A DNA stretch of 5,943 nt from Bacteroidales bacterium UBA3856 (GTDB lineage: Bacteria; Bacteroidota; Bacteroidia; Bacteroidales; UBA932): assembly GCA_002392525.1 (NCBI GenBank), contig DGHE01000192.1:1-5943 (forward strand), given 5' to 3'. A program made the translations under genes and the position numbers. Within the stretch, counting starts at the first letter, position 1; every line of letters starts with the position of its first letter. Below, piece after piece: positions 1-5,474 of the stretch. Below the pieces are notes generated by a model that made no database searches, was not told the DNA's origin, and worked only from the letters and a program-made list of their open reading frames with translations.

Positions 1-944
1 TGGTTGCTCTGGTTGGAGCCGGAGCCGGCATTCATGAACGAGAACATACCGGCAATGAGCAGCGTGCTCTTGTGGTGCGTAACCGTGAACGGACCGGCAA
101 AGATGGCACAGGCCTCGCCGTTTTCCTCCTGGCAGTTACTGAAAAAGAGGGAGTCGGTGGCGCTGTAACCATGGCCCAGATGGCAGCACTGCCCAATGAA
201 ACAACGCTCGACGGACGTGTTGTCGCTCACGTGGGACCCGCTGCAGATGATAAAGTCATCGGCTATCACACCATGAGCTATGGTAACCGGCGCCAGCTCA
301 TTGCTGTGCACGGACCCGTTCCGGAGCCGGCTGGCGCCGCTCACCACCGCATAGTCTCCAATGCGGACGCCGTTGATATGGCGCGTATTGCGGATGGACA
401 CCCAGTCTCCGATCACGCCCTTTGCGCTTTCCTGAGCGGCGGCATAGGCGTCGATGTCGGCATTGAGCCTGGCAATAAGCCCGGGCCGATGACGGTAGAG
501 GGCCAGGAGATAGGCAATCTGTGCGCTGAGGCGGTCGTAGATTTTCACTTCGCGGCCGCCGGTTTCATTGAGCACCGACACCTCCACGCCGTTACCGAAG
601 CGGCAGGGTCCTTCGGTCACCACCAAATCCACATTCTCAATATAGGTATGACGGCCGATGTCGTAGTTGGCAATGTAGTTGGACACATTCTCAATGAGCG
701 AGTCGTCCCCCACCGTCACATTGTGAAGGGTGGCGTTGCGGAGCCCGGAATGCTTTTTAACGCCGCCGGGAAGTTCAAACACCGCGTTGAAACTTCCCCA
801 TCGTACCGTGCCCGAAAAACGCACGTTGCGAACATAGCTGAGCGAGGAAGGGTCTGAGATTTCCACGGTGGACCAGTCGTCGGCCCGGCAGTCGCGGGAA
901 ATGAGAAAATCAATCTCTTCGGGGGTCAGTTTTCTGAATTCCAT
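1..944 (-). CDS. DUF4954 family protein, left-handed beta-helix (hexapeptide-repeat) type, partial (3' end outside window)
   Basis: The reading frame opens at ATG 944-942 and stays open to the left edge, giving 314 complete residues; family members are about twice as long, so the C-terminal half is missing here. The N-terminus (MEFRKLTPEEIDFLISRDC) and the segment MNAGSGSNQSN at residues 304-314 fit my memory of Bacteroidota DUF4954 proteins. Residues 68-110 and 176-265 show short repeating turns of the kind GDDSLIENV, IGRHTYIENV, IGDWVSI, IGDYAVVSG, which suggest a left-handed parallel beta-helix as in LpxA or sugar-nucleotide acyltransferases. Residues 130-172 form a likely helical insertion. 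No signal peptide is evident, so it is probably cytoplasmic. The substrate is unknown; acyl- or nucleotidyl-transferase-like activity would be only an inference from the fold. The gene overlaps the end of citX by 35 bp, so the two are almost certainly co-transcribed. The family call is from recognition, not a search. Confidence 0.85.
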   Translation of the reverse strand, partial: MEFRKLTPEEIDFLISRDCRADDWSTVEISDPSSLSYVRNVRFSGTVRWGSFNAVFELPGGVKKHSGLRNATLHNVTVGDDSLIENVSNYIANYDIGRHTYIENVDLVVTEGPCRFGNGVEVSVLNETGGREVKIYDRLSAQIAYLLALYRHRPGLIARLNADIDAYAAAQESAKGVIGDWVSIRNTRHINGVRIGDYAVVSGASRLRNGSVHSNELAPVTIAHGVIADDFIICSGSHVSDNTSVERCFIGQCCHLGHGYSATDSLFFSNCQEENGEACAIFAGPFTVTHHKSTLLIAGMFSFMNAGSGSNQSN

Positions 945-1431
945 AAATATACTTGCTAACAATTTCTTCGATTCGGGCCAGGAGTTCCTCCCGCGTATGG
1001 GACTTTGCGCGCATGCAGTAGCGCACTTCGTTGCCGCAGAGGAGGCATCGGCGAGCCTGCAGGCCGATGGCATCCCGCGAGACGGGCCCTTCCGCTCCGA
1101 CGACATCAATATCCATGAGGCGTCCCAGCGGATGCGACTCCTCCAGCTCGCACGTAGCGCGCTTGGCATCGAGCGGAGACATCGGGAGCGGGAGATAAGC
1201 CTCGTACCCCGTGGGAAGGTCCCGTTCGGTGAGCGGCGCGTGGGGGAATCTCGCGCGGAGGGCATCGGCCCCGGCTTTCCCGATGGCAAGGGAGGTGGCG
1301 TTCCGCTTGACGGGCCCCGGCAGCTGCACGGTGAGGCACACGATGCAGCAGCCCGGATTCTCATCCAGCATCTTCCGCTGGAGGGCGGCACGCGCATCAC
1401 GACTGGCAAGGAGTTGGTCTAAGCTTATCAT
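910..1431 (-). CDS. citX: CitX-like phosphoribosyl-dephospho-CoA transferase (citrate lyase holo-ACP synthase), standalone
   Basis: This 173-residue protein has the CitX signatures: LPGPVKRN at residues 37-44, HPLGRLMDIDVV at 100-111, and the Cys/His-containing RRCLLCGNEVRYCMRAKSH at 127-145. Known CitX enzymes attach 2'-(5''-phosphoribosyl)-3'-dephospho-CoA to a serine of CitD, the acyl carrier subunit of citrate lyase, in the cytoplasm; the donor is made by CitG. Its length matches stand-alone CitX, not a CitX-CitG fusion. I prefer ATG 1431-1429; an in-frame TTG at 1440 would add three residues but lies inside the putative -7 box. The next gene, DUF4954, starts inside its last 35 bp. No citC, citD, citE, citF or citG lies in the window, so either the lyase is elsewhere or the protein modifies a different carrier. 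The family call is firm; the substrate is inference. Confidence 0.85.
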   Translation of the reverse strand: MISLDQLLASRDARAALQRKMLDENPGCCIVCLTVQLPGPVKRNATSLAIGKAGADALRARFPHAPLTERDLPTGYEAYLPLPMSPLDAKRATCELEESHPLGRLMDIDVVGAEGPVSRDAIGLQARRCLLCGNEVRYCMRAKSHTREELLARIEEIVSKYIYGIQKTDPRRD

Positions 1432-1437
1432 ATCCTG

Positions 1438-1445
1438 CAAAATTA
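1438..1445 (-). promoter_or_regulatory. Putative Bacteroidota -7 promoter box for citX-DUF4954
   Basis: On the minus strand these bases read TAATTTTG, matching the Bacteroidota -7 consensus TAnnTTTG. The box ends six bases before the citX ATG, so a normal initiation distance would put the transcript start at or next to the start codon. No clear -33 TTTG lies at the usual 19-21 bp; the nearest one is about 27 bp upstream. The match sits partly in an A/T tract and could arise by chance. Confidence 0.4.
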
Positions 1446-1458
1446 AAAAAAAACTTTA

Positions 1459-1466
1459 TATCTTTG
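1459..1466 (+). promoter_or_regulatory. Putative Bacteroidota -7 promoter box for the kdsC-like/maf operon
   Basis: TATCTTTG followed by C matches TAnnTTTG well. The phosphatase ATG lies 25 bases after the box, leaving a short leader of about 20 bases. A run of nine A (1445-1453) lies just upstream and could act as an upstream A-tract. No convincing -33 TTTG is seen. The spacing to the start and the divergent gene arrangement support a real promoter. Confidence 0.6.
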
Positions 1467-1491
1467 CACGCGCAAAACGCAATCGCATCCC

Positions 1492-2013
1492 ATGGACCTT
1501 ACCCAGATCAAAGCTTTCGCATTCGACATAGATGGCGTCGCCACCGACGGCGGCGTCCAGTGCACCACGGACGGAGACCTCCTCCGCACCTACGACGCCA
1601 AAGACGGATTCGCCATAAGGATGGCCTCCATGAACGGTTATCCCATCGCCGTCATCACGGGCGGCAGTTCGGAAACCATCCGCAAACGCATGATCGTGAG
1701 CGGTGTCAAACCCGAAGACGTGTTCCTGCACTGCCGCGACAAGCGCATCGAATTCGGCATCTTCTGCGAACGCTACCACCTGGACCCGAAGGATGTCATG
1801 TACTTTGGAGACGACGTCCCGGATCTGGACCTCATCAAGGCCGCCGGCTGCGGCGTATGCCCCGCCGACGCCGTAGACGAAGTCAAGGAAGCCGCCGACT
1901 GGATCACCTCCCGCCCCGGCGGCAAAGGCTGCCTCCGCGAAGGCATCGAGACCACCCTCCGCGCACAGAACCGCTGGATCTTCAACCCCACCCTTTACAA
2001 GGAAAAATTCTAG
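1492..2013 (+). CDS. KdsC-like HAD phosphatase (3-deoxy-D-manno-octulosonate 8-phosphate phosphatase family)
   Basis: This 173-residue protein is a cap-less HAD enzyme of the KdsC type. HAD motif I is FDIDGVATDG at residues 11-20, with nucleophile Asp12 and acid/base Asp14; motif II is ITGGSS at 55-60 with Thr56; Lys84 fits motif III; motif IV is GDDVPD at 106-111, with Asp107 and Asp108 as likely Mg ligands. The tail GGKGCLRE at 143-150 corresponds to the GGxGAxRE segment that reaches the neighbouring active site in KdsC tetramers. KdsC makes Kdo from Kdo-8-phosphate for LPS inner core; some relatives act on KDN-9-phosphate instead, so the substrate is not settled. Motif I has Ala at a position usually Leu/Ile. 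Length is typical. maf follows after 4 bp, a pairing I recognise from Bacteroidota genomes, suggesting one operon driven from the box at 1459. Confidence 0.88.
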   Translation: MDLTQIKAFAFDIDGVATDGGVQCTTDGDLLRTYDAKDGFAIRMASMNGYPIAVITGGSSETIRKRMIVSGVKPEDVFLHCRDKRIEFGIFCERYHLDPKDVMYFGDDVPDLDLIKAAGCGVCPADAVDEVKEAADWITSRPGGKGCLREGIETTLRAQNRWIFNPTLYKEKF

Positions 2014-2017
2014 GCCG

Positions 2018-2614
2018 ATGGATCTTCACGGAAAACATATCATCCTGGGCAGCGCCTCCCCTCGCCGGAAGGAGCTCCTGAGCGGTCTCGACATCGATTT
2101 CGAGGTAGACACGCAAAACAGCTTCGAAGAGCGGTTCGGCCCCGAAACGCCCTACGACCAGGTGCCGCTTCTGATGGCACAGGGCAAGTCGCACGGCTTC
2201 CATCGGCCCCTGAAGGAGAACGAAATCCTTATCACCGCCGACACCATGGTCATCCTGCCGCCCACGGATTCCCGCGAAGGCGAAATCCTGGGAAAGCCCA
2301 AGGACCGCGAAGACGCCTGCCGCATGCTGCGGGACCTCTCAGGGCGCAACCATCATGTGACTACGGCCGTTACCATCCGGGACGCAGCACACGAGAGTTC
2401 CTTCTCCGTCACCACACAGGTGTGGTTCAAGGCGCTAAGCCAGGAAGAGATTGACTATTACGTGGATACTTACAAGCCCTTTGACAAGGCAGGGGCCTAT
2501 GCCATCCAGGAATGGATCGGGTACGTGGGCATCAGCCGCATCGAAGGCTCTTATTTCAATGTAGTGGGATTCCCCGTCCAGCGCGTGTACGAAGCCCTGC
2601 TGCGCTTTCTTTAG
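2018..2614 (+). CDS. maf: Maf family nucleoside triphosphate pyrophosphatase (dTTP/UTP type likely)
   Basis: The 198-residue protein carries the Maf motifs in order: GSASPRRKELL at residues 11-21 (phosphate-binding SxSPRR), TADT at 73-76 with Asp75 as the likely catalytic base, GKPKD at 92-96, PFDKAGAYAIQE at 154-165 and EGSYFNVVGFP at 176-186. Maf proteins hydrolyse canonical or modified NTPs to NMP plus pyrophosphate, cleaning the nucleotide pool, and have been linked to septum control. The KAGAYxIQ and GSYxNVVG motifs suggest the YhdE-like dTTP/UTP subgroup; exact preference is inference. A proline-containing stretch (PPTDSREG, 81-88) between TADT and GKPKD is longer than the short turn I expect. 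It starts 4 bp after the phosphatase stop. Its TAG overlaps the TAA of the opposing thrE gene, so there is no intergenic terminator. Confidence 0.93.
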   Translation: MDLHGKHIILGSASPRRKELLSGLDIDFEVDTQNSFEERFGPETPYDQVPLLMAQGKSHGFHRPLKENEILITADTMVILPPTDSREGEILGKPKDREDACRMLRDLSGRNHHVTTAVTIRDAAHESSFSVTTQVWFKALSQEEIDYYVDTYKPFDKAGAYAIQEWIGYVGISRIEGSYFNVVGFPVQRVYEALLRFL

Positions 2615-3900
2615 TGCGTAGCCTTGCGGTAGCGGGAGAACAGGCGCTGCGGCAGTTCCATGGCAAAGACAATTCCAAGAACAATGGCAATGGCCACTTT
2701 CACGGCCATGAACCCGCTGTGCATACCCAGGTCAAACTGACTGGACGTGAGGTAGTAAGAGAACCAGAACACGCCGGCGCCGGGCACCAGGGTAAAGATG
2801 CCGCACACGATGAACACCTGCGCCGGGCAGCGGTTGGGAACGGCCGCAAAGCGGGACAGGATGCAGATGATGAGGGCGGCGCCGAGGGATGCCACGGGGG
2901 CAGTGAGCCCGGCAAAGCGCACCAGCATGAGATAGACCATCCAGCCGGCCACGCCAATAATACCGGAAGAAAGGTAGTGCTCCCTGTCCACACCATATAT
3001 AATAGTAAAGCCCAGGGTACCCAGGAATGCCGCCACGGCCTGCCAGAAGAAACCGGCAGTCTCGGGGTTGGCCGTCACACCCGTGAGCTTGATGAATTCC
3101 CCAAACAGCGCGCTGTCCAGCATGAAGGCCACCGACACGCCCAGGGCAATGCACACAAAGCCCAGCATGGCGTCGGTCAGTCGTGTGAGGCCGGCCAGGT
3201 AGTCGGAGTTGGCGAGGTCCCTGACGCCGTTGGTGAAAGGCACACCGGGAATAAGGGGCATTACTGCGCCAATGACAATGTCGCTGAGGCTGGTACCCAG
3301 GCCCAGACGCCAGCACAGGATGGAGACAAGGGTAGCCACAAAAGCATTGGACACGCCCGCCACGATACGGGACATGTAGCGGGAACTCACGAAGAAGATG
3401 AACAGGTACAGGATGAGTCCGGCAATGGCTGCTGCCGCACAGTCCTCGAAGCCGCCGCCGAACACGGCCGAGAATGCCGCTGCGCTCATGGAAGTGGCGA
3501 CGAGCTGCTCCCAGAAGGGTTTGACCGGCATTTTCTTAATCTGCTCCAGGCGTTCCCGGGCCTCATCCAGATTGCACCGGCCGGCCGAAATGTCGTAGCT
3601 GAGGCGGTTAACAGCCGTAACGCGGGAGAACTGCGTGGCCCGGATGGGAATAAAGGCCACGTTGGCATAGGTAGAAGCCTGGCCGCCGGCCTTGTGCACT
3701 TTCTCGGCCTTGCCGGAAGTGAAGATGCCGTTGGAAAGGATGAAAAAATGACCGGAGCTCACCCCGAAATGGGTTGAAATCCGGTTCATGATATCTTCTA
3801 CGCGGGAAAGTTCCGCACCGTTTTCGAGAAGGATGTGGCCGGCCTCGGAGGCTACCTCCAGGACCTCGGCGAAATCGGGGATTTGTTCGTTCTGTTCCAC
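2611..3900 (-). CDS. Threonine/serine exporter family membrane protein (ThrE; YjjP-YjjB fused form)
   Basis: This 429-residue protein combines the two halves that are separate YjjP and YjjB proteins in E. coli. The N-terminal soluble part contains LLENGAELSRVED (residues 24-36), the hallmark of the DUF1212/ThrE domain. Hydrophobic segments follow at roughly 133-170, 178-200, 207-220, 243-265, 285-302, 312-330, 334-349, 360-381 and 397-415. PLIPGVPFTNGVRD at 215-228 and LVPGAGVFWF at 371-380 are the conserved Pro/Gly loops of the two halves. ThrE of Corynebacterium exports threonine and serine; YjjPB exports succinate, so the substrate here is open. I chose GTG 3900-3898: the frame is open further upstream, but that would run across the promoter region and mutY, and residue 1 here matches the start of the conserved domain. 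It is divergent from mutY. Confidence 0.85.
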   Translation of the reverse strand: MEQNEQIPDFAEVLEVASEAGHILLENGAELSRVEDIMNRISTHFGVSSGHFFILSNGIFTSGKAEKVHKAGGQASTYANVAFIPIRATQFSRVTAVNRLSYDISAGRCNLDEARERLEQIKKMPVKPFWEQLVATSMSAAAFSAVFGGGFEDCAAAAIAGLILYLFIFFVSSRYMSRIVAGVSNAFVATLVSILCWRLGLGTSLSDIVIGAVMPLIPGVPFTNGVRDLANSDYLAGLTRLTDAMLGFVCIALGVSVAFMLDSALFGEFIKLTGVTANPETAGFFWQAVAAFLGTLGFTIIYGVDREHYLSSGIIGVAGWMVYLMLVRFAGLTAPVASLGAALIICILSRFAAVPNRCPAQVFIVCGIFTLVPGAGVFWFSYYLTSSQFDLGMHSGFMAVKVAIAIVLGIVFAMELPQRLFSRYRKATH

Positions 3901-3904
3901 GGTG

Positions 3905-3912
3905 CAAAAGTA
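3905..3912 (-). promoter_or_regulatory. Putative -7 promoter box for the thrE-like gene
   Basis: The minus strand reads TACTTTTG, an exact TAnnTTTG match, and the GTG start follows after only four bases (CACC). Transcription would start at or just inside the start codon, implying a leaderless or nearly leaderless mRNA. No clear -33 TTTG is present at standard spacing; that region overlaps the opposing box of mutY. Confidence 0.6.
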
Positions 3913-3925
3913 CACAAAAAATTCG

Positions 3926-3933
3926 TATTTTTG
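3926..3933 (+). promoter_or_regulatory. Putative -7 promoter box for mutY
   Basis: TATTTTTG matches TAnnTTTG exactly and lies four bases (CGCC) before the GTG start of mutY, the same arrangement as the opposing thrE box 13 bp away. As for thrE, the transcript would be leaderless or nearly so. The -33 region overlaps the thrE box and has no TTTG of its own. Confidence 0.6.
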
Positions 3934-3937
3934 CGCC

Positions 3938-4969
3938 GTGAACGCATTTACCCGGAACATTCTTTTATGGTACTCGGAAAACGGGCGGGACCTTCCCTGG
4001 CGCCGTACCCGGGATCCGTATGCCGTCTGGCTCAGTGAGATTATCCTGCAGCAGACACGCATCGCGCAGGGAACGGCCTATTGGCACCGTTTTATGGAGC
4101 GATTCCCCACGGTGGAGCAGCTGGCCGATGCCTCCGAGGACGAGGTGTTAAGGCTCTGGGAAGGCCTGGGCTACTATTCGCGCGCCCGGAACCTGCATGC
4201 GGCGGCAAAACAGATTGTCGCAGCCGGCGGGTTCCCCACCACCCTGGAAGGCATCAAGGCGCTGAAGGGCGTGGGAGACTACACCGCAGCCGCCATCGGT
4301 TCCATCTGCTTCGGACTTCCCGCCGCCGTCGTGGACGGCAATGTGTACCGGGTTCTGTCGCGCCATTTTGGCATTGTTACGCCGGTGGGCACCACAGAGG
4401 CCAAGAAAGAATTCACGGCCCTGGCCCAGCGGCTGTTGCCGGAGGAAGACCCCGCCGCTTTCAACCAGGGCATGATGGATTTCGGAGCCCTGCAGTGCAC
4501 TCCGCAGAGCCCGGGCTGCCTCACCTGCCCCCTGCAGGCTTCCTGCCACGCCTTCCGTACCGGCCGCGTAGCCCTCCTTCCCGTGAAAAAAGCCCCGGCA
4601 GCCATCCAGGAGCGCCGCTTCAGCTACATCTACGTGCGCTGTAACGGCTACACCGCCATCCGGCGCCGCGGTGCCGGTGACATCTGGCAAGGGCTGTATG
4701 AGCCCATGGTTGTGGAAAAAGATGCTTCGCGCGCGGGCGTTGCGATGGCCGGTGGTCCAGCGGGAACAGAAAAAATTGTTCTAATCAAGAAAGGCGTCAA
4801 GCATCAACTGACGCATCGCACTTTAATCGTTGATTTTTACCTATTGGAAACATCGGCCCGTCCTGAATTGCCCGAAGGGTATATCTGGATCCCCGAAACC
4901 GCCCTTGACACCTACGCCAAGCCCCGGCTTTTCGAACTTCTCCTAGAAGCGTTACGAACAAAAGCATAA
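3938..4969 (+). CDS. mutY: A/G-specific adenine glycosylase MutY
   Basis: This 343-residue protein removes adenine mispaired with 8-oxoguanine, preventing G:C to T:A mutations. The HhH-GPD domain (about residues 5-185) has WLSEIILQQT (31-40) with catalytic Glu34, the helix-hairpin-helix LKGVGDYTA (109-117) and VVDGNVYRVLSR (131-142) with catalytic Asp133. A [4Fe-4S] cluster follows with Cys187, Cys194, Cys197 and Cys203 in the exact C-x6-C-x2-C-x5-C spacing. The C-terminal NUDIX-like domain (about 225-340) contains HQLTH at 289-293, aligning with the 8-oxoG-reading FSH loop, with Thr for Ser. The GTG start is the only reasonable one: NAFTRNILLWYSENGRDLPW is the normal MutY N-terminus, no in-frame ATG lies nearby, and an upstream ATG (3788) would run through the opposing thrE gene and the promoters. 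The last 200 bp are clearly richer in A/T than the rest. A hairpin terminator follows. Confidence 0.95.
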   Translation: MNAFTRNILLWYSENGRDLPWRRTRDPYAVWLSEIILQQTRIAQGTAYWHRFMERFPTVEQLADASEDEVLRLWEGLGYYSRARNLHAAAKQIVAAGGFPTTLEGIKALKGVGDYTAAAIGSICFGLPAAVVDGNVYRVLSRHFGIVTPVGTTEAKKEFTALAQRLLPEEDPAAFNQGMMDFGALQCTPQSPGCLTCPLQASCHAFRTGRVALLPVKKAPAAIQERRFSYIYVRCNGYTAIRRRGAGDIWQGLYEPMVVEKDASRAGVAMAGGPAGTEKIVLIKKGVKHQLTHRTLIVDFYLLETSARPELPEGYIWIPETALDTYAKPRLFELLLEALRTKA

Positions 4970-4983
4970 TTCGCCGCAAATCC

Positions 4984-5023
4984 TGCTTTAGATCGTCAGT
5001 GCTTACGATCTAAAGCATCTTTT
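4984..5023 (+). terminator. Hairpin terminator after mutY, overlapping the end of the YgjP-like gene
   Basis: TGCTTTAGATCGT (4984-4996) and ACGATCTAAAGCA (5005-5017) pair perfectly over 13 bp with an 8-base loop, followed by TCTTTT on the plus strand. It begins 14 bp after the mutY stop, the expected place for an intrinsic terminator, though the stem is not GC-rich and the T tract is short. The right arm contains the last codons and TAG (5012-5010) of the leftward metallopeptidase gene. In the minus direction no T run follows, so leftward termination there is less certain. Confidence 0.75.
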
Positions 5024-5474
5024 CCGGCAAATCCGGCTTAAGATTGTAAACGGTTCCGGTTGCCGTTATCTTATACCCCTTCAACTCCTTCTCCAGGGCC
5101 CGGTGTCCGGGGCAGACGCTTTCCAAAAGGGCATGGAACGGCTTGCCGTGGTTCATGTAACGGAGGTGGCACAGCTCGTGGAGCATGACGTAATCGGCCA
5201 GGTGTGCGGGAAGCGCCACCAGCCGGAGGTTCAGGTTGATATTGCCAAGGGATGAGCAGCTGCCCCAGTTACTCACATTGTTCTTGATGAATACCTTATT
5301 ATATATAAAGCCATGCTGCGCAGCCAGGGCCCGGAGGCGTGGCGGCAGCTCGGCCTTGGCCCGTACGCGGAGCGCTTCCACTTCTGCGTTCACCGGAGCC
5401 TTGCGGGGTTTCCGGCGGCGGGCGATGAGCGTAAAGAACTTGCCGGTGATGGGATTGAAGAACAGCCTACTCAT
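5010..5474 (-). CDS. YgjP-like (DUF45) zinc metallopeptidase, short form
   Basis: This 154-residue protein contains the YgjP/DUF45 core: NNVSNWGSCSSLGNINLNLR at residues 65-84, then HELCH (His99, Glu100, His103), and His109 in NHGKPFH as the likely third zinc ligand. Family members are predicted gluzincin-like peptidases related to SprT; the physiological substrate is unknown. Full-length YgjP proteins (around 230 residues) have an N-terminal beta-rich region that is absent here, replaced by about 25 basic residues (LIARRRKPRK); the zinc site is intact, so this is a short form rather than an obvious wreck. I chose ATG 5474-5472; the frame is open further upstream, but that would lie inside the neighbouring gene and encode low-complexity sequence. 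The start overlaps the end of the CNNM/CBS gene by 8 bp (ATGAGTAG), suggesting translational coupling. The stop codon lies within the mutY terminator stem. Confidence 0.85.
   Translation of the reverse strand: MSRLFFNPITGKFFTLIARRRKPRKAPVNAEVEALRVRAKAELPPRLRALAAQHGFIYNKVFIKNNVSNWGSCSSLGNINLNLRLVALPAHLADYVMLHELCHLRYMNHGKPFHALLESVCPGHRALEKELKGYKITATGTVYNLKPDLPEKML

Larger units (their letters stand above)
3898..3940. repeat. Inverted repeat spanning the thrE/mutY divergent promoters and both GTG start codons
   Basis: CACGGTGCAAAA (3898-3909) and TTTTGCGCCGTG (3929-3940) are reverse complements except at one position, giving 12-bp arms around a 19-bp A/T-rich centre. Each arm contains one gene's GTG start and the TTTG half of its -7 box. 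The symmetry could simply be two similar promoters back to back, or could be an operator for a dimeric regulator acting on both genes. Confidence 0.6.

Noticed and set aside
72..857. Plus-strand open frame of 261 codons opposite the DUF4954 gene
   Set aside because: It mirrors a recognisable gene on the minus strand in GC-rich DNA and shows no domain or promoter of its own.
868..1422. Plus-strand open frame of 184 codons opposite citX
   Set aside because: Antisense shadow of citX; composition rich in Arg, Gly and Ala without recognisable motifs.
1445..1453. Run of nine A as a possible phase-variable tract
   Set aside because: It lies outside coding sequence and upstream of the -7 box; a single 9-base run is too little evidence for slippage-based switching.
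1464..2081. Plus-strand open frame of 205 codons overlapping the KdsC-like gene
   Set aside because: Very Arg/His/Pro-rich, a typical frame-shift shadow; the HAD motifs are all in the frame starting at 1492.
2512..3777. Long plus-strand open frame of 421 codons opposite the thrE-like gene
   Set aside because: Its length is striking, but it is His/Gly/Glu-rich with no motifs and lies opposite a clear membrane protein; the codon structure of thrE explains it.
3901..4062. N-terminal extension of the thrE-like gene to 4062
   Set aside because: It would cross the divergent promoters and the start of mutY; the conserved domain begins right after GTG 3900.
4148..4690. Minus-strand open frame of 180 codons inside mutY
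   Set aside because: Antisense to the catalytic core and iron-sulfur region of mutY; no independent support.
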